From Mucidula mucida (lineage: Eukaryota > Basidiomycota > Agaricomycetes > Agaricales > Physalacriaceae), in assembly GCA_015501055.1 (NCBI GenBank), contig JADNYV010000337.1, forward strand, positions 1-37,466: a stretch of 37,466 nucleotides of DNA. The letters are read 5' to 3'. Below the pieces are notes generated by a model, which saw nothing but the letters and a program-made list of their open reading frames with translations, searched no databases and was not told the origin of the DNA. Both the position numbers and the translations under genes were made by a program. Positions 21,036-31,104 of the stretch are shown piece by piece (the stretch's first letter is position 1; each line of letters begins with the position of its first letter).

Positions 21036-21362
21036 TCACACCGATTTGGGTCGAGTCACTCGGCCCGAAGCTCCGAACTCCTTCCTAAAGCGGACCAGTT
21101 GGACACACAGTGCAATCACTTCTGGTGAATCGATTTCGGTAGGGTTTTGAGGACTATCTACACTAATGGCTAAGATTGGGATAGAACTTCTTTTGACGAG
21201 ACGCAGGAACAAGTTGGCGCGCAAAATCAGGACGAATGAAAAGCCCGAAATATTGAAGTCCTGGTCAATGAAATCATCGGGTATGTAGCTCTCCAATCCT
21301 GCTGGACAAGCTAACCCATTTATATGGTAGACATTGTCCAAAGTAAGTATATCGCTGTTCAA
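21036..21362 (-). other. Duplicated ORF of unknown function, unit B copy
   Basis: Counterpart of 18151-18474. The N-terminal part is better preserved here ('LTLDNVYHINGLACPAGLES', 'YIPDDFIDQDFNISGFSF'), the shared core is 'LILRANLFLRLVKRSSIP', and the central hydrophobic segment is lost. It overlaps the start of the oxidoreductase remnant by about 30 bp on the other strand. Confidence 0.35.
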
Positions 21363-22195
21363 GAACTCGACCCATACCCTGTCGGCCGCTCAAGTCGCTG
21401 ACAGAAATATGAACATGGAAGATTCAGACTGCCTCCCCAGCGAGGCTCTCTCGCTTATTCAACAGTCCGACCCAATTTTCTTTGGCACGACTCACGACAG
21501 TCGCGCGCCTCTCTTCCCTTCCCATGTTGGCATGGATATTTTCGGGGCGGTCGACCATGTTTCGTACGCGTTCTCAGGTCTGATGGCCGCACACTCGTCC
21601 TGCCAGATTATCATTCTGGTAATCGCATGATCATTGACGTTCTCGACCTCCGCTTGTCTGGACATCATACCAGGTCAAGCCATCACCTTGGATCTCAAGT
21701 CCTTTATCGGTGTGCCCAAAAACGCACATATGGCCCGTATCGTCGAATGACGAACGTGGACTGTCTCGAGATCCTCACCGACGGCATTTTCAATAACAGT
21801 GAAGTTGAGCCTGGAGGCGCGCTGCAACAGGTGCTTTCCTTGCTATTGCACCGAAGGCGCCGCCTGCACTGTTGAAGGGCTGAAGTTGCCTGTTCTGGGA
21901 TTGACAGGCGATTTTAGCCTACGCTCGACTTCGGAGAAGAAGGTGCTCATGGTTGCTGGGGAATACCTACTAGGTGTCACACCGTTCCTTGACATCATGC
22001 TGAGGAATGGGACGTCGTGGTGTTCCTTGTGACACGGGAATCGGCACGTTGGTTCCTCTTCTCGTCGGAGTCTTCTACAAGTTTAGGACTGAAGTTGCGC
22101 GTGGTGGCATTTTCGTCGAAGAGACGCATTCGGCGGAGAGTGACGGGTGCGTACGTGGCCGACTGACGATTGACTCCTTCTCATGAATGGCAAAA
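21334..22195 (+). pseudogene. Decayed split-barrel / ferredoxin-reductase oxidoreductase, copy B
   Basis: Shows 'SEALSLIQQSDPIFFGTTHD' and the uninterrupted 'APLFPSHVGMD' that copy A has lost. In a shifted frame 'SDGRTLVLPDYHSGNRM' is joined directly to 'FSTSACLDIIPGQAITLDL', so about 350 bp covering the end of the FMN barrel and the start of the reductase domain are deleted. Later come 'LPVLGLTGDFSLRSTSEKKV' and a better NAD loop ('LGVTPFLDIML'). Several frame changes and stops make it non-coding. Copies A and B carry different disabling lesions. Confidence 0.75.
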
Positions 22196-22749
22196 GTGTT
22201 AGTACGTGGACTGTTGTGTTGGTGGATAGACTGGGAGGGGGGTGTACCGCTGGAGGATATTGAGGTCGAGGGCTTAAATTGTTAGCTCCTCAATTACCGA
22301 CAGTACGGACTTTTTTTTCTTTGTCATGGATGATCGCTCACTTACGCTGCAGAAGCGTCGACGCCTAACCGTCGGGTTTACGCACAACGAATTTAGGTGC
22401 CTTCAACTTGTCCTCAATCGATGAAAAGATATACTTACCGTGGTCGCTAATCTTACCTACTGCTCGCTGGCGAGACGACTTTTTGGAAGCGCCCGATTTA
22501 GCCAATCGTAGAGCTGGCAGCCGGTGGTAGCTAGAAGGGTTTGTGGAGAATGGTCGGACTCGCACAAAAATCGAAATCGAACCACAGTCGTATATCCTGA
22601 AATACAGTTATATGGGGGAGGCAGGAAAAAGTCAAGAAAATGAGAGTTCCTTTGACCAACTAGTGAATACAGATAGATGAATACAGAACAGCATACTAGG
22701 TCTCAATTTGTTTTACAATCTTGTGGAAAGACCATTCCTCCACCAAAGC
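22196..22749. other. Intergenic spacer between unit B and the full-length gene X
   Basis: Includes a run of nine T (22312-22320) and a 66-codon minus-strand frame (22565-22365) with no family resemblance. It forms the 3' flank of gene X. Confidence 0.35.
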
Positions 22750-24042
22750 TCACGGCTGTCCTGCTAGTGCAGCTCTGAATCTCGTGAAGGCACTGAATCC
22801 TTTGTTAGTCATATGTGTAGTCAAGTCCAAGATCACAGCTCGGTGAGTATTGGACTGCATCGCACGATTGATATAATCAGTGGCGTTCCTCTCTACGCCA
22901 TAGTGATAGGCACCAGAAACAAGGCGACGCAGTAGGTCGGCATGGATGGTTGCAATGGCCCCGTCAAAGGGATAGGTCGAGATGTGCACATGACTGTAGT
23001 GCAGGGTAACATTTGCGTAGTGCGTACGGTTGATAAGCATCTCAAAAGTTTTGTGGGTATCCCCAGCCACAATATTAAGGCTGAAGATATGGATGAAGTC
23101 CTCGCTTGAGGCAACTGCAGCAGCCCAACAGTACGCATTGCACAGACGAGCTATGACTTCCATAGCAAGTCTAGAGAGCGAGACAGGCCCAGCTGCTTGA
23201 AGTTCCCGCAACTTGTCGTAAATGATGTTTCTCCAATGTAACGCCGTATGCCCTTGGCCACATTGAGACGCAATGAAGGACTTCAAATCACCAGACAACC
23301 CGACGCTGCCTGTGGAAGAACCAGAATGAGAGCGAATATGTCCCGCCCTGCCCATATTCATCTCAACCAAGACGCATGCATCCCATCTGCCCTCACGTAG
23401 GTGCTCGGCAATAGTATACCCTCCAATGAGGAGGCCTGGATCTTGCTGAAGCACCTCACTGGCGGAAAGACCATCCTCATCATCATCGCTTACAACGAGG
23501 TGAATCCGATCTTTTCCAGTAACCTCTATTTTGTATCGTAGGTCACTAGACAACGTGCCCATTCCACACTCGACGACCTCGGCAACAGCCGCGATTGAAG
23601 GCCATCCTATCGGCGGAAGACCCTCCTCGTTAAACAAGTCTTGCCAACAGAGGCCAGACTTTACCGCAACAGGTCGAACGGACTTGGTTGGAGAAGCAGC
23701 CTTCAAACGCATTCACTTGACAGGTCGATTTCGAGTGGAAGAGAGAACTGACCGTCTCGATAGTAATGGCCATGACTGTCGCCTGGATATTGGCAGCAAT
23801 AGCGCTGTATGATTGAAAGGCATCCTCTGAGTCGATGTAGTAATCACCGGTCTTTGCTGTGATTGAATTATCGTAGATTCTGAGGGTTTCTTTCGCCACA
23901 TTATAGAGAGCCTTTGACAACGGTAAGCTGTTAAATATCATCGGCGACAGCAGATACGTACTTGCAGGTCCTTCGGCCACTCTACAATGGACACCGTAGC
24001 GCCATGTTCGAGTTGCATCTTTGGCTTCGTCGACATGGCCAT
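22750..24042 (-). CDS. Gene X: full-length copy, about 396 aa, unknown family
   Basis: Exon 1 24042-23962 (MAMSTKPKMQLEHGATVS), 50-nt intron, exon 2 23911-23753 ('ALYNVAKETLRIYDNSITAK', 'FQSYSAIAANIQATVMAI'), 52-nt intron, exon 3 23700-22750. The three exons keep one frame over 396 codons, and both introns sit at the same places in the two truncated copies. Exon 3 contains 'SGLCWQDLFNEEGLPPIGWP', 'DDDEDGLSASEVLQQ', 'LLIGGYTIAEHLREG' and a C-terminal half rich in His/Tyr/Asn ('YANVTLHYSHVHISTYPFDG', 'LVSGAYHYGVERNATDYINR') ending 'FTRFRAALAGQP'. No signal peptide or TM segment. I do not recognise a fold; the acidic patch and conserved Trp/Cys are visible, but no catalytic motif is obvious. It is the only copy with the C-terminal half. 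Confidence 0.75.
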
Positions 24043-24299
24043 GGAATCAGAGAAGTAAGGCGAATGCAAAGAGGTAAAGGACAAGGTCAAATGCTGTTAA
24101 ATGTCAACGGTCACATCAATCAGGATGACTTGTCTTCGGCTGTGTCTGCCGGCGTTCCTGAAGGGACGAGCCGTGTAATCCTTCCTTCCTCCAGCAGACC
24201 AGGATTTGTTCTGAACGCACAGCGTCGGCACATATAGTTTCACTGCCACGCGCCGCTGCCTTCAACGTCCTATATGTTTCCCAGTTATCTTTTGTCGAG

Positions 24300-24905
24300 T
24301 GGCCGATATATTGAAAACCCACCATACACCAAGGCGAGCGCAAGGTAAGGTTCATGTATGCGATGCCGCCGAGAATCATAGAAGTTGTGGGATGTGTCGC
24401 CACGATGGATAGTTTGAATAGCGGTAACCCTTTGCATACATCACCAAGATCAGGAAGAAAAACCCCCAAGAATGCTGAGATCTGAGAGTGAGCACTGCAA
24501 TATCGTCTCCGGACGCGGTGACGATAGTTCCTTTGTAGGTTATAGCGCGTCGTGATTGAATTCTCCGCGAGAACAAAAACAAGTAAGAAGGCGACAGGAG
24601 GGATCGAGAAATGCGAAACATTACGAAAGGCCGCACGATGAAGAAATCAGTACCGAATTGTACTTTGCCCGTCCCCAGCCCACCCGCTTTCATCCCCGAT
24701 GCGCTTAAGAACACAACATGCTTCACGCCCTCGCGTATCGCCAGATCGATAAAGGGCTTCATCGGTCAGTCGCGGGAGGCGACACGAGATAGAGACTCTC
24801 GAGGTTGGGAGCCAGAGCAAAAGGGTTTTCAAAGGTATGCCAGTTGGGTAACACCTCTAAACGGCTCGGGAACAACGCCCTAAAAGGAGGTAATGTTAGC
24901 TGCCG
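24300..24905 (-). pseudogene. NmrA-like NAD(P)-binding (easG/AgmA-type) pseudogene
   Basis: Pieces in different frames match the fungal NmrA-like reductase pattern: 'VPEPFRGVT', then 'NWHTFENPFA' and 'NLESLYLVSPPATD', then 'MKPFIDLAIREGVKHVVFLS' with 'ASGMKAGG', 'FGTDFFIVRP', and finally 'AITYKGTIVTASGDDIAV'. Frame changes occur near 24860 and 24765. A short deletion removes the segment usually found between 'GKV' and 'FIVRP', and the N-terminal dinucleotide-binding loop is absent. Intact relatives bind NAD(P)H and act in ergot-alkaloid-like or redox-sensing roles. Remnants such as 'NTTSMILGG' may continue to about 24340. Confidence 0.65.
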
Positions 24906-25310
24906 AGAAGTGCCACCGATGATAATGATAGATAGACATTGAGATGTAGGCTTGAATACGAGGAACAGGCAGGCGTAGTCAGTCGAATAGACTCGAAACC
25001 TGTCTATGTTTACACTAAGCGAATTGGGCAGATGAGTAAGAGCGGGCGGTCTCCGAAGCAGAAGAAATGAAATACTGCGAGACATAGTTTACGACAGTGA
25101 TTCAAACGTGCAGCGCGACAAACGAAAGAAGTGGGTAGGCATGCAATCCCTATGTTCCTTTCTTTCAGGCGCAATTTACTTGAGGCGGGCTTCCGCTTCG
25201 GCAGCGAACAGACTATGAGCACGTCAGCGCGTGATAATTTCAAAAAGAAACGTACTCATTTGCTCAACCTTAGGTGCTCCCGACCTGTGCCCGCCGCGAC
25301 TCGTCACCGC

Positions 25311-25731
25311 CTATTCTCCATTTGCCATCACGAGGTACAGTAGTGCACATTTGAGCTGTTTCCAGGAGGCCTTGTTCATTGCTGAAATGCACGAGATTGA
25401 AGTGGATAGTCCAGCAAAGGCGGGATGCGATAGGACAGTGGCAGAGGATGGGTCGGCGCTAGTACCGTCCAGGCTCAACGCTCTTTCCGATTTCGTGTAA
25501 CGATGCGAATAGCAAAGCGGATTCTGGAAATGAGCGGAACTCAGATGCGCCGCCAGTGTAAAGGACAAGCCGGGATTGCGCCTATAAGATCGAACGACAT
25601 TATCTCGCTGGTTCCGTTCCAGCACGTCTAAGGAGATCAGCTATAGTACAAGCAGAGCTAGAGCCACTCACCTTGACCCTCATAGCATTTATAGCGCGTT
25701 CCATAATTTCAGCCTTTTCTTGTCTCGCCAT
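25311..25731 (-). CDS. Possible small two-exon gene, unrecognised
   Basis: An ATG at 25731 opens 'MARQEKAEIMERAINAMRVK', followed by a good donor (GTGAGT) and an acceptor CTTAG about 45 nt later. The next open frame reads 'VLERNQRDNVVRSYRRNPG' to a stop at 25311. The splice as written is one base out of phase, so either another site is used or the gene is broken. No known domain. Confidence 0.2.
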
Positions 25732-26752
25732 CCTTCATATTCTCGCATTTTTTGACTCAAGTAATTGGCTTTGCGACCAAGTCATTGACGTTTGACAACC
25801 ACAAGAAAGTAAACACGTCGAAATCGGTGTCGATGATCAAAGTCCTCTCCAAGACGGTGACCGGCATATGCCGGAATACCTTCCTTCCATCCCATCTCGT
25901 TACTACTCGAAATACGGTTAATTTTCTCTCGTGCCCCGTCGCAAAAATGTTGCTGTATACTGCAGCTCGTATTTTCTGAGGAGCGGGAGCTCACAGCCCG
26001 GCTCTCTCCTCGGTTGCAGTCTCTGGAGTCTATTACATTCACTCGCTCTATGGCGCTATGGATATAGGCGTCAATCCTGCGTTTCGCACACCTCTAAGCC
26101 ATATGGCATTCGCAGGACGCCCACCTTGATTATTCTTTTTCAGTCAACCAAGAATTCACGATCTGTGGCGCCTACAGGCATGTTCCGCTCCTTGTTTCTC
26201 CACACTGGCACTGGAATTGGGTATGACCATATACTCTGAAGAACACGTAGCGAGCAACCAGGATACAAGTTTCTCGGGGCCGCGCTTTGACACGGTCAAC
26301 GACTTGAGGGATATCCTCCAAGTATTTTTTACAACGCTTTTGTCGCGCGGCAGCTTCAACAAGTGAATGCAGCACTACCGGCGGTGTGCACATTGCAGCG
26401 CGTACAAAGGTATCCCCGTCATGGTGCCCATAAGACATTCCACTTACAATTTTGATTAGCAGCAACTCGTCGGCTGCACTCGACGATGATAGAAACTATC
26501 TCTTACCAGTGCGCGTTGCCCTTTGTCAATGCGCATCATCTGCTGCTTGGGTAAGCATCGAAAAGCGTCCGCAGTACCACGCCATTCATGATTGTCCACA
26601 GGGCTAGTAGTTACCTCTTTCGAATGTGGACTTTGAACAATGGCTCGCTCTGTTTGTTCTGATTTGGCGCCTCAGCATCCAGTATAAGCACGAGAGCACT
26701 CTCGTGCCCGTTATCTTCTTTCTTTCTGCCATAACTCGATCTCAGTCCCCTC
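25732..26752. other. Intergenic or decayed sequence
   Basis: A 97-codon minus-strand frame at 26465-26172 has a donor-like GTAAGT near its start and contains 'YLEDIPQVVDRVKARPRETC', but no family or start could be assigned. The rest shows only short frames. The last part is the upstream region of the F-box gene at 26828. Confidence 0.3.
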
Positions 26753-26827
26753 TTGTACGTCCTGTTCAATTTCTTGCTATTTCTGACTGACGAAATGACT
26801 AGATTCCAACTAAACTTGCCTGTCACG

Positions 26828-28591
26828 ATGTCCTCGAGCACGGCGTCGGCGCCATCACGCATCGTCGCGAGTAGAGATTCTTCACCCGACTCTACCTGGA
26901 AAGACGTTGAACAAGTCGGGCCACCTCCGACTTCCCCGACTTCTCCACTCTCCGACGTCCAACGCTCCCTCACCACCATTAAACACCTCATTCGGACCAA
27001 TGATGCGCCATCATCCCAGGATGCCGCCATTATCTCTGAGTATTTGCGTCTTTTAGACGATCATATTTCACGATTCCACCCCGTGTCCTTGACTGCCATC
27101 CCCCATAATTCTGCGACGCCATTGAATCAGTCTACATACATCGATGAGCAAATGCGTGCAAATCTGCAGCATCTTCGAGAGCAAATCTGTTCCGTAAATT
27201 CCGCTGTCCGCCGAATGCCTCCGGAGATCTGGGAAGAGGTTTTTCTCTTCGTCCGTGCTCATAACACACGGCTCGACGTCTTCGATCCGCGAGATCCTGT
27301 TCACATTATCGGCCAGGTGTGCCAACAATGGCGCCGCGCATCCCATTTCTATCCGTGGCTATGGTCTTCGATCCTCGTTGTTGTACCGATACTACGGGAT
27401 ATATCCGTTCGCACTGTGTGCCGCCTCCGCGAGGTGCTGGAGCGCTCTCGCCGCCTTCCACTGGACTTTGTGTTTAGATGCAATTATGCCTTCAGTGAAG
27501 ACCTGCTTTCAATCCTGATGCAGACTTCTTCGAGGTGGCGATCCGCTGAGTTTTCAGCTATCACAACCGATAATGCGCTCCTCCTCCAAAGTGTTCGTGG
27601 AAGCGTTCCACAACTGGAATCCCTGACTCTCCATTTGGAGCGTGGCGGATTTGAGTCTAGAGACAAGGTTTCTGCGTTTGAGATTGCGCCCAAGCTCACG
27701 CGGGTGGATTTGTGTTATATCCGGCTTAAGCAGGTGGTGTTGGGTCCGAGTGTGAAGCAGAACATTCGCCATCTGCGCGTCGGGAGTTATCCCAACAAGA
27801 GCACCCACAGGCCTTCATTCCTTAGGGTCCTGCGGGACTTTAACAATCTGACCAACGTGGATTTCTATTCCAGATCGGAGCTTGATGGTGCTCTTTCACA
27901 GGAAGAGTTTATCGTCTTTGATTGCGCCCCCCGACGCGGTCACATTGGTATTCCCTGGACTGCGTTGCTGCCCCGCGAGGATACTTCTCGGACTGTGTAC
28001 GAGAATATCAGGTCCCTTCGCATGGGTGATGAGAAGTGGCTGAGCTACATCGGGCTGCCTAACCTCGTCAGCTTGGACGTTGGTTATGATGTTAGCCCGG
28101 TTCTCATACTCAATGAGCATTTGGTCCCCCGTGTTATCAGCCTCCTCCGACACTCGCAGTGTTCAAGCCTTGTCTCTCTCCACTTGCATGGTGCGCAGTG
28201 GGAGGAGGACTCGATGTCCATGCTGCTTGGGCTCGTCCCGGACCTGGAGACGCTGGCAATCTCGTCTGGGGGCCGGCCTAGCATCAACGACCAAATGTCT
28301 GTGTTGACGCGCTTTCTGAGGGAGAAAGTGTGTATTCCGCGCCTGAAAAAGTTGTGTATCAGCTTGTTTGCGAAGGAAACTCGGGAAGGCGCGGATTGGG
28401 AGTTTATTGGCAAGGCTTTTTTGGATATGGTTGGTATGCGGGCGGAGTTTGGTGCGTTGGAAGTGGTGAGGATGCGCGGGGAGTATGAGGTTTATGGGAG
28501 GGTTTTTCCTCGGTTGGGTGTTGAGGATAGGGCGCAGTGGGACGATTTGTGTGGGAGGGGGTTGATTGACGCGCATGTGGTGAAGTATTGA
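26828..28591 (+). CDS. F-box/LRR protein, intact single exon
   Basis: Start chosen at 26828 (MSSSTASAPSRIVASRD); in-frame Mets at 26795 and 26753 would add a hydrophobic leader atypical for this family. The 588 residues show a Ser/Pro-rich N-terminus, a short helical segment ('DEQMRANLQHLREQI'), the F-box ('SAVRRMPPEIWEEVFLFVRA' then 'IIGQVCQQWRRASHFYPWLW'), and irregular LRRs to the end ('VPQLESLTLHLERGG', 'NIRHLRVGSYPN', 'LPNLVSLDVGYD', 'CSSLVSLHLHGAQW'). It probably acts as an SCF substrate adaptor through Skp1 binding. It is diverged from the 6937-8609 family, so it is not part of the recent duplication. No stop, frameshift or intron was seen. Confidence 0.85.
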   Translation: MSSSTASAPSRIVASRDSSPDSTWKDVEQVGPPPTSPTSPLSDVQRSLTTIKHLIRTNDAPSSQDAAIISEYLRLLDDHISRFHPVSLTAIPHNSATPLNQSTYIDEQMRANLQHLREQICSVNSAVRRMPPEIWEEVFLFVRAHNTRLDVFDPRDPVHIIGQVCQQWRRASHFYPWLWSSILVVVPILRDISVRTVCRLREVLERSRRLPLDFVFRCNYAFSEDLLSILMQTSSRWRSAEFSAITTDNALLLQSVRGSVPQLESLTLHLERGGFESRDKVSAFEIAPKLTRVDLCYIRLKQVVLGPSVKQNIRHLRVGSYPNKSTHRPSFLRVLRDFNNLTNVDFYSRSELDGALSQEEFIVFDCAPRRGHIGIPWTALLPREDTSRTVYENIRSLRMGDEKWLSYIGLPNLVSLDVGYDVSPVLILNEHLVPRVISLLRHSQCSSLVSLHLHGAQWEEDSMSMLLGLVPDLETLAISSGGRPSINDQMSVLTRFLREKVCIPRLKKLCISLFAKETREGADWEFIGKAFLDMVGMRAEFGALEVVRMRGEYEVYGRVFPRLGVEDRAQWDDLCGRGLIDAHVVKY

Positions 28592-30162
28592 TGTGGAGGG
28601 CTGCTATGTATTGGAGCATTGTGCGATGTGTATAACTATGTGCAGCAACTTATTCTTTCTTACTCATGTCAAAGAGCAGTTTTGAACTCGAAAAACTCTG
28701 AAGACTTTCAGGCTGACCTGGGCTTATGGAGCTCTACTGATGACTTGCTGGGTTTCCTGAGGGTTGCTTACACTAGCTGAATTTCAAAGAATATCATGTC
28801 GAGGCTCGTGCCGGTATGCGGGGATTTTCATGAGATCGATTCTCTGAGATGTGGCAAGGCCGGATCGGCGTTTACCGGATGATTTTTGCCTTCCTCCACC
28901 ATTCATTGTACACATCAACGGGATTGACTCTGAGTCGTCACCTCTCGCAACGCTCATAAGGCATGCTCATCTCTATTCGCGTTTAACTATATACCAACAG
29001 GCCCCTCTCCAGAACGATCCAGACCAGTATCGACGCGAACACAAGCGCTCGATGCTCTCCGCCCCCTAATTGCCTGTCTCACGCTAATACGAGGCTAAAT
29101 AAACGTACTCATGTACCTTCGACGCGAAACATTCAGCTCCTATCGTGAGCCTGCGCGCATGTCAGAGTGGGTTGCTTTTCGCCAGGAGACTCTGATCGGT
29201 ACGTAGTCGCGTATGTGTTGCCAAACTCTTCTACGATTTATTAGGCTGGAACTGGCTGTTCGCTGTGTGTCGGCTGGCTCTCCTCAAGGTTTCGAAGGCT
29301 TGATGTAAAGCGCCCCACACAACAAGAGAGGTCACTGTGTCGGATGGTCTGAGAAACTTTGCGGGTATTCAAAATCGCCAGTAACGCCTTCCTCGTTCGC
29401 TTTGTGTGATTGGTTGCTAACTATGTTTGCCAGGGGTCCTGGAAGGAACGAGCTGTTCAATATTTCGACACCAGTAGAAGTGATTTCCTGGTACTACATA
29501 CTTGCTTTGCCCTTGATCTCTCAATATAAAGAGCGTCTGAGGTGTAGATGTTTCCGACACTCTCGGATCCTGAACTGTCGCTTTCACGCACGAAGAATAA
29601 TTGAATAGGCTGATGCACCACCATCAAGGCGCTCTTCCTTACCTATAGGGCGCGGTCTAGGCTTCTTTGGGGACGCAATCATCATTACCTGGTCTGGGAC
29701 TCAAAGTACTGGACCTTGACATCTTAAAATCAGCGTACGTCCTATCAGTTCGCCGGTTTACTGATGTCAAAACCAAGAACACTACTGCCGCGACTGAACA
29801 AAAGCGAATAATTGACGACCAAGACATGACTCTGCGCGTCCGCGTGCCCAACGACGCTTGTAGCTCGCTTGGCATTCCGAGCATATACTGTATGATCGCA
29901 CCCCGCATTCCTGGAGAGTACGTGAGTAGTTCCTGAACATTGGACACGTCAATCTGCCATTTACTATCTGCAGAGTTCAGGAGAAAATGGGGTCGCGTGC
30001 TCTGTTACAGTTGCTCGGGATATACCTCAGTCTCGAGCCTTGAATACTTTAAAAGCTGAGGATTACGTTCAAGAGATTCATCAGGACTCTCAAGTCTACT
30101 CTTTCAAGGTACTTGATATGCTCAGTTCCTTTAAATGACGATGGCGCTCATACTTGCCTAGT
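28592..30162. other. Intergenic, no supported gene
   Basis: Short frames only. Opposite-strand frames of about 90 codons at 29657-29947 overlap completely and neither shows a family. A TTTAAAAG motif at about 30047-30054 may be the core promoter of the secreted-protein gene starting at 30163. Confidence 0.4.
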
Positions 30163-31104
30163 ATGCTCGCTGTAACTCTTGCATTATTGCTACTCTCCCT
30201 AGCAGTGCCTCTGATCCTCGCCTTCGGCGAGACCTTGATCTGGGGGTTCAACGACCAATGGTTCTGCGAGGTGGCTAACGAGCCGACCACGCTTTACCAA
30301 TTCGTCGATGCTACCGCTGTCAAAGAGTTTGCTCAGGCCATGACGGGCGGTAAAGACGCCGTCATTACGGCACTGGATGCCGGTGATATCTTCACCACTC
30401 TCGACGGAAACTCAGGCGAACTGGTCTACACGCTTCTCTTCAGTACGGACTCGCTGTCGTACTGGACGGACGAATACGTTGTCGTCAATGGCGCGGATCT
30501 CATGGACAAGATTGTTGATTTAAGGGAGTGGATGCTTGAGCTCTTAGCTGCCTACGGTGTGCATCTCTTTCGCATTTTTCTGGCCGATGCGCTGACCATA
30601 ACGACGACAACGAAAAATGTCACGACCAACTCTACAAGTAACGTCGCGGAGCCAGATTTTCAAATCCAGTTTGAAAACTTTTCTCCAACGAGCCTCCTCG
30701 TCGGCGAGTGGGAATGCGACATCGACGCCGTTCTGGGCACTATCATAACCTCGCCAAGCGGAATGTTGCAGTCGACAGGTGGCGCCGAGTCCCTTGCGTG
30801 GTACCAAACGCTGTCGGTCATCGCCGTAGATGGTGAAGGTTTCGTTGAATGGGTAGACCCTAACACGGGCTACTGGTTCGGCGTCGACATTCATGTGCCC
30901 TACCAGATGTTTGGCATTAGAACTGCGCCCTATTACAGAGTTGCGTATGGGTTCCCCAATAATAGCTCGAATGCGCACTTCTTCAAGCCTCCTGGAGGAC
31001 CGTCAGCGGTGTATACGTTCCCTCAAGAGCTCGGGTATAATATTACCGTGAGGCCTGTGGCGGCGCATACGAGTTTATTCCTCACCGTCACGATCTCGCC
31101 TTGA
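30163..31104 (+). CDS. Secreted protein of unknown family, intronless
   Basis: The ATG at 30163 starts a strong signal peptide (MLAVTLALLLLSLAVPLILA); the frame extends three codons upstream without an ATG. The mature protein of about 290 residues has an N-terminal part ('GETLIWGFNDQWFCEVANEP', 'AVKEFAQAMTGGKDAVI', 'VVVNGADLMDKIV') and, after a Thr/Asn-rich linker with several N-glycosylation sequons near residues 145-160, a C-terminal part that looks beta-rich ('LAWYQTLSVIAVDGEGFVEW', 'YWFGVDIHVPYQMFGI', 'YYRVAYGFPNNSSNAHFF'). Few Cys are present. The C-terminal half resembles a jelly-roll or sandwich in pattern only; I do not recognise a family. An uninterrupted frame of 313 codons in a region where genes normally have 50-nt introns is unusual. 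Confidence 0.75.
   Translation: MLAVTLALLLLSLAVPLILAFGETLIWGFNDQWFCEVANEPTTLYQFVDATAVKEFAQAMTGGKDAVITALDAGDIFTTLDGNSGELVYTLLFSTDSLSYWTDEYVVVNGADLMDKIVDLREWMLELLAAYGVHLFRIFLADALTITTTTKNVTTNSTSNVAEPDFQIQFENFSPTSLLVGEWECDIDAVLGTIITSPSGMLQSTGGAESLAWYQTLSVIAVDGEGFVEWVDPNTGYWFGVDIHVPYQMFGIRTAPYYRVAYGFPNNSSNAHFFKPPGGPSAVYTFPQELGYNITVRPVAAHTSLFLTVTISP

Larger units (their letters stand above)
20090..22195. repeat. Tandem duplication unit B
   Basis: Second copy of the 17196-19765 unit: same order and strands of truncated X, unknown ORF and oxidoreductase remnant. It is shortened mainly by a deletion of about 350 bp in the oxidoreductase and by loss of the centre of the unknown ORF. Confidence 0.8.

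Noticed and set aside
17196..22195. Possible transposon with terminal repeats as the cause of the duplicated units
   Set aside because: I found no inverted or long terminal repeats, target-site duplications or transposase; the F-box fragment at the junction fits unequal or tandem duplication better.
26611..27030. 139-codon minus-strand frame over the 5' part of the intact F-box gene
   Set aside because: Antisense shadow; the plus-strand F-box protein is convincing and intact.
27896..28576. Several antisense frames up to 137 codons over the F-box gene 3' half
   Set aside because: Shadows of the long single-exon coding region.
30544..30978. 144-codon minus-strand frame
   Set aside because: Antisense to the secreted protein; no independent signal.
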